Source of the DNA: Alphaproteobacteria bacterium
Lineage (GTDB): Bacteria > Pseudomonadota > Alphaproteobacteria > Rhizobiales > Xanthobacteraceae
Reading direction: 5' to 3'
Assembly (NCBI GenBank): GCA_026400395.1
Contig: JAPLPD010000098.1
Span: 1 to 47,853 of the forward strand
DNA length: 47,853 nucleotides
Of this stretch, positions 1 through 11,869 are shown piece after piece. Each line of letters starts with the position of its first letter. Within the stretch, counting starts at the first letter, position 1. The notes beneath the pieces were generated by a model. It was not told where the DNA came from, searched no databases, and saw only the letters and a program-made list of their open reading frames with translations. The position numbers and the translations under genes are program-made.

Positions 1-65
1 TCGACTTGCATGTGTTAGGCCTGCCGCCAGCGTTCGCTCTGAGCCAGGATCAAACTCTCAAGTTT
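1..65 (-). rRNA. rrs: 16S ribosomal RNA, 5' end only
   Basis: Read on the minus strand, bases 58 to 1 give the universal 5' end of bacterial 16S rRNA: the 27F primer site (AGAGTTTGATCCTGGCTCAG) followed by the AACGCTGGCGGCAGGCCTAA segment typical of alphaproteobacteria. The mature end is placed near base 65 by analogy with E. coli. Only about 65 bases are present because the window begins inside the gene. A break at this point is usual for draft contigs, since rRNA operons are repeated. Confidence 0.95.
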
Positions 66-256
66 GAAAGAATTCGATCTCGGCTGATCACACGTTTTGA
101 CGAGGTCCCACTTTTCAATCCGCTCCGACGATTGCTCGCCGAAACAGACATCAAGTGATGACCTTAAAACGTCGACCGCCGAAGTCTCTTTCATGACCGC
201 ACCGCAAAAAGATCGCTCTTTCTACGGAGGCGGTCCGCAAGGACTCCGCCGTCCAC

Positions 257-285
257 GTTTCTCTTTCTTCCGATTCACTTGTCAA
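257..285 (-). promoter_or_regulatory. rrn proximal promoter candidate (P2)
   Basis: On the minus strand a perfect -35 box, TTGACA (285 to 280), is followed after 17 bases by AGAAAC (262 to 257), a poor -10. It points at the 16S gene about 190 bases away. A GC-rich hairpin sequence (around 230-255) follows directly. The -35 is convincing; the -10 is weak, as is common for rRNA promoters that need an activator or a special initiation region. Confidence 0.5.
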
Positions 286-422
286 ACAGCCCGGAAACTT
301 GCGGTTCCCAATCGACGAAGTTGAACCACCGACTTCTTCTCGGAGGTCCGATCCACACATAAGTGAGGAGCTTCAGAGGCGCGCCATCACGCTGATAGCG
401 GTCGGCGCGCCGTATGAAGGAG

Positions 423-452
423 CTTATATGGTCCAGTCCCTGGCCTTGTCAA
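423..452 (-). promoter_or_regulatory. rrn distal promoter candidate (P1)
   Basis: On the minus strand, TTGACA (452 to 447) is followed by TATAAG (428 to 423) with an 18-base spacer, or ATATAA with 17. This is the best sigma-70 match near the left edge. It would start a transcript near base 415, giving a 16S leader of about 350 bases. With the candidate at 257-285 it forms a tandem promoter pair. Confidence 0.6.
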
Positions 453-745
453 CATCGAAAAACGGATTTTCTGACGACGCGTGATTCGCCGCGTTTCCTG
501 CGTTTAAGCCATTCTTCATGCTTCGCGGCGCCGGCGGCAGTGGCCGCACTTAAGCCACATTCCTCGGACGTTCTTGCGAGCCACGGGGGACGACCGGGAG
601 TTCACGCAGCGTTTTCGATCGATCCGAGCCGGTCGGCCTCATTGACCGGAACGGGAGCGCCACGGCATCGTGTCGCTGCCTTCGATTCGACGCTTCAGCG
701 GACCATCCGGGTTAAGACATTTGCGTACGCTCGCACGCGCGAGTG
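453..745. other. Intergenic, no gene seen
   Basis: This lies between the rrn promoter region and the M23 peptidase gene. Open frames here are short, have no plausible ribosome binding site and show no recognisable protein. The promoter of the downstream peptidase gene should be here, but I could not pick it out. Confidence 0.5.
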
Positions 746-759
746 TAGGGGGATGACGA

Positions 760-2736
760 TTGGATCACGTAAGGCCGCGCCCAAACCGATCCCGATTGGA
801 TGCGGCCCTCGATCTCGGCAACGAACCGCCGCTTTCGGTTGATGGCGGCACCGGCGGGGTGATCGATCGCCGCCGGGTTTCGGTGCAGTGGTTTTCCGGC
901 ACGATCCTGACCGGCGTTTGCGGCGCGGCCCTGATGGGCGGCGCCGTTTTTGCGTCGCTCGACGGCGAGACCAACTTCGCCACGGTGCCGGAGCGCATCG
1001 AGAACAGCTTGCGCGGCGCGATCGGCGCGATCGGCGACAAGATCGCCTCGCGCAAAAGCGACAGACTGCCACCCGCCAGTGAATCCAGCGCGCAGCGCCA
1101 AGTGCTTCCGATCAGCAACACCACCAAGGTCGGCGACCGCGAGGTTGTGCGCACGCGATCGGTGGTGCGCGTATCGGCCAACCTCACAATGACCAGCACG
1201 GAGTTCGCCGCCAACGTGCCGGCCTTCAACGCGCAGAAGCTGCTGGCCATCGCCGGCGCCGACGGCGTACCGGCCGACGAACAGCCGGGCGCGGAACCAG
1301 ACGCCGAAGTGTCCTATGTGCAGCGCGATCTCGCCGGCATCCTGCCGCGCGCGAAGACCGCAGCGGCGCTGCCGATCGATGACATCATCGCGCGCGTGCG
1401 CGACACCGCCAATTGGACCGGCGGCACCCAGAACCGCTACCAGCAACTGGCGAGCCTGCCGTCCGGCAGCGGCGCGCCGATGGCCTACGCCGCCGACGGC
1501 ACGCCCGATCCTTACGCCGGGTTCGAAACGCGCATCGTCCCCGAGAACATTACGCTGCTGCCGAAGACCGGCGCCCAGGTGACCGGCGGCAACGGTTGGA
1601 ACGAACGCTCGATCACCGTGAAAAAGGGCGAAAACATCTCGACGATCCTCAAAGAGATCGGCGCGATGCCGGACGAAATCACGGCCATCGCCACGGCGCT
1701 CGGCGCCCGCGGCCGCAACAACGGACTGAAGGAAGGCCAGAAGCTTCGCATCCTGGTCACAACCACGGCGGCCGCGCGGCAGCAGCCGATCCGCGTCATC
1801 GTCATGGGTGACAGCGCGATCGACGCGGTGGTGGCGTTGTCCGACTTGCAAAGATACGTCGCCGTCGATGTCGCCAGCATGAATACGCTGGTCTCCGAAG
1901 CGAGCAGCGATGATGATGAAGACGACGGCAAGGGCATGCGGCTCTACCAAAGCATCTACGAGACCGCGCTTCGCAACGGCGTTCCGAAGCCCGTGATCGA
2001 GGCGCTGATCCGCATCTACTCCTACGATGTCGATTTCCAGCACAAGGCGCAGCCCGGCGATTCCTTCGACGTGCTGTACAGCCAGGACGACGAAAACGAC
2101 GTGATGTTCGCCGCGCTCACCACCGGCGGCGAGGTCAAACGCTACTACCGCTACCAGACCACCGACGATGGCATCGTTGACTACTACGACGAGACCGGAA
2201 AGAGCGCGAAGAAGTTCCTGGTGCGCAAACCCGTCGCCACCGGCATCATGCGGTCCGGTTTCGGCGCCCGCAATCATCCCCTGCTCGGCTATTACAAGAT
2301 GCACACCGGCGTCGACTGGGCTGCCCCGCTCGGTACCGCCATCTACGCCTCCGGTAACGGCACGATCGAGAAGGTCGGCTGGGAAAGCGGCTACGGCAAA
2401 TACGTGCGCATCAAGCACTCCAACGGTTACGAGACCGCCTACGGCCACATGACCGCATTCTCGCGCTCGACCCAGCCGGGCGCCCGCGTCCGCCAGGGCG
2501 AGGTGATCGGCTATGTCGGCTCGACCGGCCTTTCGACCGGCCCGCACGTACACTACGAAATCCTGGTGAACGGCCGTTTCGTCGACACGCTGCGCGTGAA
2601 ACTGCCGCGCGGCCGTGTGCTCGAGGGCCAGTTGGTCGCCAACTTCGATCGCGAGCGCGAACGCGTCGACAGCATCATCTCGCGCTCGGCCCCGCGCGTC
2701 GCGCAGACGCAAAGCCAGACACAAGCCCAGCGATAG
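760..2736 (+). CDS. M23 family metallopeptidase (LytM/OapA type)
   Basis: Predicted membrane-anchored endopeptidase that cuts peptidoglycan cross-links in the periplasm. The 658-residue protein has a cytoplasmic N-terminus, one membrane span at about 43-66, a long linker, a LysM/OapA-like segment (KKGENISTIL, about 287-296), and a C-terminal LytM domain. The zinc ligands are visible: H515 and D519 in HTGVD, and the HVH motif at 596-598 of HVHYEIL. The start is TTG at 760, chosen because AGGGGG sits 7 bases upstream; the ATG at 753 is in another frame. The family is known in cell separation and wall remodelling, but the exact substrate cannot be read from sequence. Confidence 0.9.
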   Translation: MDHVRPRPNRSRLDAALDLGNEPPLSVDGGTGGVIDRRRVSVQWFSGTILTGVCGAALMGGAVFASLDGETNFATVPERIENSLRGAIGAIGDKIASRKSDRLPPASESSAQRQVLPISNTTKVGDREVVRTRSVVRVSANLTMTSTEFAANVPAFNAQKLLAIAGADGVPADEQPGAEPDAEVSYVQRDLAGILPRAKTAAALPIDDIIARVRDTANWTGGTQNRYQQLASLPSGSGAPMAYAADGTPDPYAGFETRIVPENITLLPKTGAQVTGGNGWNERSITVKKGENISTILKEIGAMPDEITAIATALGARGRNNGLKEGQKLRILVTTTAAARQQPIRVIVMGDSAIDAVVALSDLQRYVAVDVASMNTLVSEASSDDDEDDGKGMRLYQSIYETALRNGVPKPVIEALIRIYSYDVDFQHKAQPGDSFDVLYSQDDENDVMFAALTTGGEVKRYYRYQTTDDGIVDYYDETGKSAKKFLVRKPVATGIMRSGFGARNHPLLGYYKMHTGVDWAAPLGTAIYASGNGTIEKVGWESGYGKYVRIKHSNGYETAYGHMTAFSRSTQPGARVRQGEVIGYVGSTGLSTGPHVHYEILVNGRFVDTLRVKLPRGRVLEGQLVANFDRERERVDSIISRSAPRVAQTQSQTQAQR

Positions 2737-3120
2737 CCTCATTCGCCCCGCACGGCGAGACAGGAAATGCCGTGAGCGAAGTCTTCGGCGTCAGCGAACA
2801 GGTCGAAGCCCGCTCGAGCCGGCTCTGGTCGCTGGTCACGCTGAAAATCACGCGGCTTCTGTTACCGGCCCGGATGATTGCCGATCCGCTCGGAATTTCC
2901 ACGATAACGGTCGGCTTCTGGCTGACGCCCTGGATACGGCAGGACGAGCACCTGCCGATGTCGCACATCGCCGAAGTCTCGCACAACCGCGGCTTCTTCT
3001 GGGACGGCGTCAGCATCGAGAGCAGCGGCGGACTAAACCCGCTGGTGATCGACGGCGTGCCGAAATCGTCGGCACGCCGATTCGTCGATTGTGTGCGACA
3101 GCGGATGAACGCCGCGCCGG

Positions 3121-5715
<2,595 letters not shown>

Positions 5716-5876
5716 GCAATGCTCCCTCGGGCCCACAGGTGGCGCCCAAATGGCAGACCTCAGATGAGCATCCGCCGCCGTTAGATGTAACCAGCACCTT
5801 GCCTCCCGAAAAGGGGGTTTTCCTTGATTTTCGTCAACGCTTTCAACGCCGGGGCGGGTTCGTTAATAAGGGCCTT

Positions 5877-6674
5877 ATGACCAGCCGAGACGCGAAAGTC
5901 CGGGCGATTCACCGCTATCCGGTGAAAGGGCTGACGCCCGAACCGTTGCCGCGGACCGATCTGGCGGTTCGCCAGACGGTGCCGTTCGACCGCATGTACG
6001 CCATCGAGAACGGGCCGTCCGGATTCGATCCCGCCAAACCGGGCTACCTGCCCAAGCAGCGTTTCCTGATGCTGATGCGAAATGCGCGGCTCGCCGAACT
6101 GCGCACCGCGTTCGACGGAGCGAACCACAGCCTCACCGTCCGCGCGGACAACCACGAAGCGGCGCGCGGCGACCTCCGCACACCCGAGGGCCGCGCAGCG
6201 ATCGAGGCATTCTTCGCGGAATTCTGCGCCGGCGAGTTGCGCGGACCGCCGAAGGTGCTGCGTGCGGAAGGCCACAGCTTCTCCGACGTGTCCCGGAAGG
6301 TCATCTCGATCATCAACCTCGCGTTGGTCGCCGCGCTGGAGGAGGCGGCCGGCGCTCCGGTCGATCCGCTCCGCTTTCGCGGCAACCTCCATGTCGAGGG
6401 CTGGCCCGCGTGGCATGAATTCGGTCTGCTCAACTCGGAAATTTCGGTTGGACCGGCTGCGCGGCTGAAGGTGGTCAAGCGGATCGTGCGTTGCGCCGCG
6501 ACCGAGGTCGATCCCGACACCGGTATCCGCGACATCGAGGTGCCGCGTCTGTTGATGAAGACCTACGATCATATGGATTGCGGCGTCTATGCCGAGGTGA
6601 TCGAGGGTGGCGCGATCGCAGTGGGCGACAGCGTACGAACCCGATCCGGAGAGCCGCCTAGCCCCGGCGGCTGA
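5877..6674 (+). CDS. MOSC domain-containing protein
   Basis: A 265-residue protein of the MOSC family (C-terminal domain of molybdenum cofactor sulfurases; also YcbX/mARC). The N-terminal beta-barrel begins AIHRYPVKGLTPE (about 8-20), typical of YcbX-like proteins; the MOSC core at about 155-260 has FRGNLHVEG and VKRIVRCAATEVDP, where the Cys is the conserved residue expected to carry sulfur or bind Mo cofactor. The ATG at 5877 is preferred because an in-frame upstream extension (to 5739) is unlike the family. Its 3' end overlaps the 3' end of metW by 17 bases. Probable role: molybdenum-dependent reductase or sulfur transfer; substrate unknown. Confidence 0.85.
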   Translation: MTSRDAKVRAIHRYPVKGLTPEPLPRTDLAVRQTVPFDRMYAIENGPSGFDPAKPGYLPKQRFLMLMRNARLAELRTAFDGANHSLTVRADNHEAARGDLRTPEGRAAIEAFFAEFCAGELRGPPKVLRAEGHSFSDVSRKVISIINLALVAALEEAAGAPVDPLRFRGNLHVEGWPAWHEFGLLNSEISVGPAARLKVVKRIVRCAATEVDPDTGIRDIEVPRLLMKTYDHMDCGVYAEVIEGGAIAVGDSVRTRSGEPPSPGG

Positions 6675-7320
6675 GCAGGAACACCGCCTGCTCGCCGAAC
6701 AGGTTCCAGAACCACCACGGCGCATTGAACCGCAGCGGCGTGCCCCAGGCGTTGAACGCCACCGCGCGATCGATCCGCGCGCCGGCCACGTCGCACAGAT
6801 CACGGAAATCCTTGATCGTGCAGAAGTGGATGTTGGGCGAATCCCACCACGCGTAGGGCAGATTGTCGGTGCTCGGCATGTGGCCGCCGAACATCAGTTG
6901 CAGGCGGATTTTCCAGTGGCCGAAATTCGGAAACGACACCACGGCGTTCTGGCCGATCCGCAGCATGTGCTCCAGCACCACGCGCGGGCGGCGCGTCGCC
7001 TGCAAGGTCTGCGACAGGATCACGTAGTCGAACGCATCGTTCGGGTAGTCGGCGAGGTCGGTGTCGGCGTCGCCCTGAATCACCGCGAGCCCCTTGGCGA
7101 CGCATTCGTTGACGCCCTCGCGCGACAGTTCGATGCCGCGGCCATCGACGCCGCGCTGCTCGCCGAGGATGCGCAGCAGTTCGCCGTCACCGGCGCCGAT
7201 GTCGAGCACCTTGGAGGTCGGTGCCACCATCTCGGCAACCAGAAGCAGATCGACGCGCGCGCCGCCGGCGCCGCGGGCGGCTTCCGCCATGGTGAGATCG
7301 CGCTTGAGGCGTGAGAGCAT
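6658..7320 (-). CDS. metW: Methionine biosynthesis protein MetW
   Basis: SAM-dependent-methyltransferase-like protein that partners MetX in homoserine O-acetylation in many proteobacteria. About 220 residues with the Rossmann motif VLDIGAGDGELL (about 39-50), then GIELSREGV and the MetW-typical PNFGHWKIRLQL and PYAWWDSPNIHF. The start overlaps the metX stop as TGATG (ATG at 7320; a GTG at 7323 is the alternative), so translation is probably coupled. Always being next to metX is characteristic of this gene. Confidence 0.95.
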   Translation of the reverse strand: MLSRLKRDLTMAEAARGAGGARVDLLLVAEMVAPTSKVLDIGAGDGELLRILGEQRGVDGRGIELSREGVNECVAKGLAVIQGDADTDLADYPNDAFDYVILSQTLQATRRPRVVLEHMLRIGQNAVVSFPNFGHWKIRLQLMFGGHMPSTDNLPYAWWDSPNIHFCTIKDFRDLCDVAGARIDRAVAFNAWGTPLRFNAPWWFWNLFGEQAVFLLSRRG

Positions 7321-8513
7321 CACTGCTTGCCGTTCTTGAGACCGCGCGCCTTGGCGGCGCCGTCGAGGAAGCCACGTACGATCGCGAACAATTCCGGCTC
7401 GTCGAGCAGGAAAGCGTCGTGGCCCTTATCGGTGACGATCTCGGCGAACGACACCCGCGCGCCCGAGGCGTTGAGCGCATGCACGATGGCCCGCGATTCC
7501 GGCGTCGGGAACAGCCAGTCTGAGGTGAACGACACCACGCAGAAGCGCGTCTCGGCGCCGCGGAAGGCGTTGGCCACCACGCCGTTGTAGTCGGCGGCGA
7601 GATCGAAATAGTCCATCGCGCGCGTCAGATAGAGATAGGAGTTGGCGTCGAACCGCTCGACGAACGAACTGCCCTGATGGCGGAGATAGGACTCGACCTC
7701 GAAATCGGCATCGAACGAGAACGTGGGGTTCTCGCGGTCCTGGAACTTGCGCCCGAACTTGCGATGCAGCGCGGCGTCCGAGAGATACGTGATGTGTGCG
7801 CCCATGCGCGCGACCGCGAGACCGCGACGCGGATCGGTGCCTTCGGCAAAATAGCGGCCGTGCCGCCACTCGGGGTCGGCCATCACGGCCTGACGGCCGA
7901 CCTCGTGGAACGCGATGTTCTGCGCCGAGTGCCGGGTCGCGCAGGCGATCGGCAGCGCCGAGAACACGCGGTGCTGATAGCTCGCCGCCCACTGCAGCAC
8001 CTGCATGCCGCCCATCGAGCCGCCGGCGACCGCGAACAACGTGTCGATCTTCAACTCGTCGAGCAGCATCGCCTGCGCGCGCACCATGTCCCGGATCGTA
8101 ATGACCGGGAAATCCAGGCCCCAGGGCTTTCCCGTTTTGGGATTGGTCGAGGCCGGGCCAGTGGACCCCATGCAGCCGCCGAGCACGTTCGAGCAGATCA
8201 CGAAGTAGCGCTCGGTATCGATCGGCTTGCCCGGTCCGACCATGGTCTCCCAACCGCCCGGCCGTCCGGTCACCGGATTGGGGCTGGCCACATGATGGTC
8301 GCCGGTCAGCGCGTGGCAAATCAGGATGGCGTTGGAGCGGTCGGCGTTCAGGGTGCCGTAGTTCTTGTAGGCGATCTGGAACGGCGACAACTCGACCCCG
8401 GCGTCGAGCTTGAGCGGGCGGTCGGCGCCGAACCGCGCCACCTGCGAATTGCGCGGCGCGTCGGCCTCGCGCGCGAGCGACGTGGCATCGGGTGCTGTAT
8501 CGACCTCGCCCAT
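7320..8513 (-). CDS. metX: Homoserine O-acetyltransferase MetX
   Basis: Transfers an acetyl group (succinyl in some bacteria) from CoA to homoserine, the first committed step of methionine synthesis. 397 residues, alpha/beta-hydrolase fold. The nucleophile is S166 in AGGSMGGMQ; the other triad residues are the Asp of FTSDWLFP and the His of GHDAFLLD near the C-terminus. It also has the N-terminal [11 protein letters not shown] segment. First gene of a metX-metW operon with overlapping stop and start. Whether acetyl- or succinyl-CoA is used cannot be told from family membership alone. Confidence 0.96.
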   Translation of the reverse strand: MGEVDTAPDATSLAREADAPRNSQVARFGADRPLKLDAGVELSPFQIAYKNYGTLNADRSNAILICHALTGDHHVASPNPVTGRPGGWETMVGPGKPIDTERYFVICSNVLGGCMGSTGPASTNPKTGKPWGLDFPVITIRDMVRAQAMLLDELKIDTLFAVAGGSMGGMQVLQWAASYQHRVFSALPIACATRHSAQNIAFHEVGRQAVMADPEWRHGRYFAEGTDPRRGLAVARMGAHITYLSDAALHRKFGRKFQDRENPTFSFDADFEVESYLRHQGSSFVERFDANSYLYLTRAMDYFDLAADYNGVVANAFRGAETRFCVVSFTSDWLFPTPESRAIVHALNASGARVSFAEIVTDKGHDAFLLDEPELFAIVRGFLDGAAKARGLKNGKQ

Positions 8514-8558
8514 AACCCTCGTCCCGGCGGCCTCAAAAAGGGCCGGCCAATCGAGGTT

Positions 8559-8587
8559 AGGTATGGATCGGGGCCCGCGTATGTCAA
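8559..8587 (-). promoter_or_regulatory. Probable metX promoter
   Basis: On the minus strand, a perfect TTGACA (8587 to 8582) is followed after 17 bases by ATACCT (8564 to 8559). The implied start lies about 40 bases before the metX ATG. No SAM-II-type riboswitch core was found in this short leader. Confidence 0.45.
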
Positions 8588-8641
8588 TGTCTTCTTTGAT
8601 TTAACGGCCCGGCCCACCTATCAATGGGGGCCGGTAACGCC

Positions 8642-9484
8642 ATGACAAACAAGCCCAAAGACGCACCCAACCTCGGCGAACTCCGCAAGGAAATCGACCG
8701 CATCGACGAGACCATGCACCGGCTCCTGATGGAGCGCGGCGAGATCATCAATCGGCTGATCACCGTCAAGGATTCCCAGGAATCCGGCTCCGCGTTTCGG
8801 CCCGCCCGCGAGGCCGACATGATGCGACGCTTGGTGCAGCGCCACCACGGCATCCTGCCGCTCGACACCGCCGAAAGCATCTGGCGCGTCATCATCGCCA
8901 CCTTTACCCATGTGCAAGCGCCGTTCTCGGTGCACGCCGACCTCTCCGCCAGCGACGCCATGATGCGCGACAGCGCGCGCTTTCATTTCGGCTTCACGGT
9001 GCCGTTCGTCCCGCACACCAGCGCCCCCGGCGTGGTGCAGGCGGTTTCCGCATCGAAGGGCGACCTGGGGCTGGTCCCCGCCTTCGCCACCGCCCACGGC
9101 GGGGCCTGGTGGACGGCGCTGGAGTCCGCCGGCGCGCCCAAGATCATCGCCCGCCTGCCGTTCATCGACCGCCCCGATCACCCGGCGCCGCTCAACGTGT
9201 TCGTGGTCTCGCGCGCCTCCGCCGACGCCATGGTGACCGAAGTCGAGACCTGGAGCGTGCGGGTGGCGGGCTGGGGCCGCGAGGCCGCACTCTCGGCCTC
9301 CGCGCTCGCCGAGATCATCGCGGTGCCGGACAGCGCCTCCGATGGCGCGGCACTGCTGATTTCGGTGCCGGCCGGCGGCAGCCTCACTCAGATCAAGGAC
9401 GCCGTCGTTAAGGCTGGAGCCACCGTCCGCTCGGCGGCCCTCGTCGGCAGCCACGCGACACGCTACAAGGTGCCGGCCAAATAG
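8642..9484 (+). CDS. Chorismate mutase (AroQ) with C-terminal extension
   Basis: The first 90 residues are an AroQ-type chorismate mutase: [20 protein letters not shown], an Arg/Lys-rich helix pair, then [13 protein letters not shown]. This converts chorismate to prephenate. The remaining 190 residues read as an alpha/beta domain reminiscent of the periplasmic-binding-like fold of prephenate dehydratase ([21 protein letters not shown]), followed by an ACT-like end ([16 protein letters not shown]), but the usual Thr-Arg-Phe catalytic motif of dehydratases is not visible. The ATG at 8642 matches the domain start. It leads a probable operon with hisC and tyrA, 28 bases before hisC. It is either a mutase with a regulatory tail or a degenerate P-protein. 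Confidence 0.85.
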   Translation: MTNKPKDAPNLGELRKEIDRIDETMHRLLMERGEIINRLITVKDSQESGSAFRPAREADMMRRLVQRHHGILPLDTAESIWRVIIATFTHVQAPFSVHADLSASDAMMRDSARFHFGFTVPFVPHTSAPGVVQAVSASKGDLGLVPAFATAHGGAWWTALESAGAPKIIARLPFIDRPDHPAPLNVFVVSRASADAMVTEVETWSVRVAGWGREAALSASALAEIIAVPDSASDGAALLISVPAGGSLTQIKDAVVKAGATVRSAALVGSHATRYKVPAK

Positions 9485-9512
9485 CCGCCAGCCTGCAACG
9501 GACCGAATTGCA

Positions 9513-10616
9513 ATGACCGCCACCCGTCCCCAGCCTCGCAAGGGCGTGCTTCAGATCGACGCCTACGTGCCCGGCAAGAGCAGCGCGCCGGGCGTTACCA
9601 AGGTGTTCAAACTGTCGTCGAACGAAACGCCGCTCGGGCCGAGCCCGAAGGCGATCGAAGCTTATGGCGCCGTCGGCAAGCGCCTGGAGGATTATCCGGA
9701 CGGTTCATCGTCCGACCTCCGCGACGCCATCGGCCGCGTGTACGGGCTCGATCCCGACCGCATCGTCTGTGGAGCGGGTTCCGACGATCTGCTCAACCTT
9801 CTGGCGCGCGCCTATCTCGGCGACGGCGATGAGGCGATCCACACCACCCACGGCTTCCTGGTCTATCCGATCGCCACACTCGGCACCGGCGCCACGCCCG
9901 TGGTCGCGCCGGAAAAGGACTTCACCGCCGACGTCGATGCCATTCTCAGCCGGGTCACGGCCAAGACCAAAATGGTCTTCCTCGCCAATCCGAACAACCC
10001 GACCGGAACCTACATTCCGTTCGACGAGGTCAAGCGCCTGCACAACGGCTTACCGGCGCATGTGCTGCTGGTGATCGACGCGGCCTACGCCGAATACGTG
10101 CGCAAGAACGATTATGAAGCCGGCATCGAACTTGTGGCGACCAGCGAGAACGTGGTGATGACGCGCACGTTCTCGAAGATTCACGGCCTCGCCGCGCTGC
10201 GGCTCGGCTGGATGTACGGGCCGGCGCATGTGATCGACGCGATCAACCGCATCCGCGGCCCATTCAACGTCAGCGCGCCCGCGATCGCAGCCGGCATCGC
10301 CGCGATCGAGGACGCCGCGCACCAGGAGCACTCGCGCGAACACAACACCGAATGGCTGCTGTGGCTGACCGAGGAAATCGCCAAGCTCGGATTGCATGTG
10401 ACACCGAGCGCCGCGAACTTCGTGCTGATTCATTTCCCGCATAACAAAGGCCGTACCGCGGCTGAGGCCAACGCGTTCCTGATGAGACGCGGGCTGATCC
10501 TGCGCCAGGTCGCCGCCTACAAACTGCCGAACGCGCTTCGCATGTCGATCGGCACCGAGGAGGCAAACCGGCTCGTGGTGAAAGCGCTCGCCGAATTTCT
10601 GGGACAATCGGCGTGA
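9513..10616 (+). CDS. hisC: Histidinol-phosphate/aromatic aminotransferase HisC
   Basis: PLP-dependent class I/II aminotransferase, 367 residues. Visible motifs: [11 protein letters not shown] near the N-terminus, [10 protein letters not shown], the aspartate of VIDAAYAEY, and the PLP lysine K222 in [15 protein letters not shown]. Standing between chorismate mutase and prephenate dehydrogenase, it probably aminates aromatic keto acids as well as, or instead of, imidazole acetol phosphate; HisC enzymes are known to do both. The stop overlaps the tyrA GTG start (GTGA). Confidence 0.93.
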   Translation: MTATRPQPRKGVLQIDAYVPGKSSAPGVTKVFKLSSNETPLGPSPKAIEAYGAVGKRLEDYPDGSSSDLRDAIGRVYGLDPDRIVCGAGSDDLLNLLARAYLGDGDEAIHTTHGFLVYPIATLGTGATPVVAPEKDFTADVDAILSRVTAKTKMVFLANPNNPTGTYIPFDEVKRLHNGLPAHVLLVIDAAYAEYVRKNDYEAGIELVATSENVVMTRTFSKIHGLAALRLGWMYGPAHVIDAINRIRGPFNVSAPAIAAGIAAIEDAAHQEHSREHNTEWLLWLTEEIAKLGLHVTPSAANFVLIHFPHNKGRTAAEANAFLMRRGLILRQVAAYKLPNALRMSIGTEEANRLVVKALAEFLGQSA

Positions 10617-11581
10617 CCGAACAGCCGATCTTCAACCGGCTGGCGCTGATTGGCTTCGGACTCATCGGCGGGTCGATCGCGCGCGCGGCGCGGGCCCAGG
10701 GCGCGGTGCGCACGATTGTGGCGACCGCCCGCTCGCCGCAGACGCGCAAGCGCGTGGCTGAACTCGGCATCGTCGATCAGGTGGTCGAGAGCAACGCCGC
10801 CGCGGCCGAAGGCGCCGATCTCGTCATCGTTTGCATCCCGGTCGGCGCCTGCGGCGACGTGGCCAGGGAGATAGGGCCGCACCTGATGAACGGCGCCACC
10901 GTCTCAGACGTCGGCTCGGTCAAGGGCGCCGTCGTGCGGGACATGGCGCCGCACCTGCCGCCGCATGTGTATTTCGTCCCGGCGCATCCGGTCGCCGGCA
11001 CCGAGAACTCCGGTCCCGACTCGGGCTTCGCCGAGCTGTTCGTCAACCGCTGGTGCATCCTGACCCCACCAGAAGGCGCGGACCCGGCGGCGGTCGAGAA
11101 ACTCGCGGCGTTCTGGCGCAAGCTCGGCGCCAACGTCGAAAGCATGCCGCCCGATCACCACGACCTGGTGCTCGGCATCACCAGCCATCTGCCGCACCTG
11201 ATTGCCTATACGATCGTCGGCACCGCCGACGAACTGTCCGAGGTGACGCGCTCCGAGGTGCTGAAGTTTTCCGCCGGCGGCTTCCGCGATTTCACCCGGA
11301 TCGCGGCGTCCGATCCGACCATGTGGCGCGACGTGTTTCTCGCCAACAAGGATGCGGTTCTGGAGATGCTCGGGCGCTTCAACGAGGATCTTTCGGCCCT
11401 CACCCGCGCCATGCGTTCCGGCGACGGCCAGACGCTGTTCGACCACTTCACACGAACACGCGCAATCCGCCGCGGCATTGTCGAGATCGGGCAGGATTCG
11501 CCGGCGCCCGACTTCGGGCGGACCCATCCGACGCTGCCGGCCGAGACGCTGGCCCGCCCCTACTCCGCCGACAACGAATAG
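10613..11581 (+). CDS. tyrA: Prephenate/arogenate dehydrogenase
   Basis: NAD(P)-dependent oxidative decarboxylation of prephenate (or arogenate) towards tyrosine. 322 residues: the dinucleotide-binding [17 protein letters not shown] at about 13-29, [12 protein letters not shown] with the conserved His, and the substrate-binding [12 protein letters not shown]. There is no fused mutase or ACT domain, so feedback control is likely to rest elsewhere. The GTG start at 10613 overlaps the hisC stop by four bases, implying translational coupling. Confidence 0.94.
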   Translation: MTEQPIFNRLALIGFGLIGGSIARAARAQGAVRTIVATARSPQTRKRVAELGIVDQVVESNAAAAEGADLVIVCIPVGACGDVAREIGPHLMNGATVSDVGSVKGAVVRDMAPHLPPHVYFVPAHPVAGTENSGPDSGFAELFVNRWCILTPPEGADPAAVEKLAAFWRKLGANVESMPPDHHDLVLGITSHLPHLIAYTIVGTADELSEVTRSEVLKFSAGGFRDFTRIAASDPTMWRDVFLANKDAVLEMLGRFNEDLSALTRAMRSGDGQTLFDHFTRTRAIRRGIVEIGQDSPAPDFGRTHPTLPAETLARPYSADNE

Positions 11582-11584
11582 CGA

Positions 11585-11857
11585 TCAGGGCTGGGGACTT
11601 GCGGTTTTGCGCGGTGCGGGCTTCGGACGCGCCGCCGCGGCCGCCGGCGGCTGATAGTTCGGATTGCGGATGCATTGCCCGACGCCGGTCGCTGGACTGC
11701 TGGCGTTTTTCGCCACCACGACACACTCATCGTATTTCGAGAACGCGCAGTTCCGGGTGAACACGTCGAGCTTGACGCACCACGGAAACTCTTCGGCGGC
11801 GAGCGGGGCGGCCGACACGAGCGTCAGGACACCGCAGACCGCGAATGACTTCCACAT
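11585..11857 (-). CDS. DUF3551-family exported small protein
   Basis: A 90-residue protein with a signal peptide cut after LAAE (about 20-22), six cysteines in the precursor (four after the signal), the pattern WCVKL, NCAFSKYDECV and GVGQCIRNPNY of DUF3551, and a Pro/Ala/Lys-rich tail. This family is abundant in Bradyrhizobium and relatives and has no known function. Its 3' end faces that of tyrA, 3 bases apart. Confidence 0.85.
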   Translation of the reverse strand: MWKSFAVCGVLTLVSAAPLAAEEFPWCVKLDVFTRNCAFSKYDECVVVAKNASSPATGVGQCIRNPNYQPPAAAAARPKPAPRKTASPQP

Positions 11858-11869
11858 CGAGCGGCTTCC

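Noticed and set aside
190-235. boxA antitermination element in the rrn leader
   Set aside because: AAGAGCGATCTTT on the minus strand resembles it only partly; I could not support it against chance.
712-2742. A 676-codon open frame on the minus strand
   Set aside because: Antisense shadow of the M23 peptidase; low-complexity translation, no ribosome binding site.
5716-5876. Heat-shock (RpoH) promoter for clpB
   Set aside because: CTTTTC and TTACATCT on the minus strand are only loose matches with uncertain spacing.
8514-8641. SAM-II riboswitch before metX
   Set aside because: The conserved pseudoknot segments, such as GCTAAA, are absent and the leader is only about 40 bases after the likely promoter.
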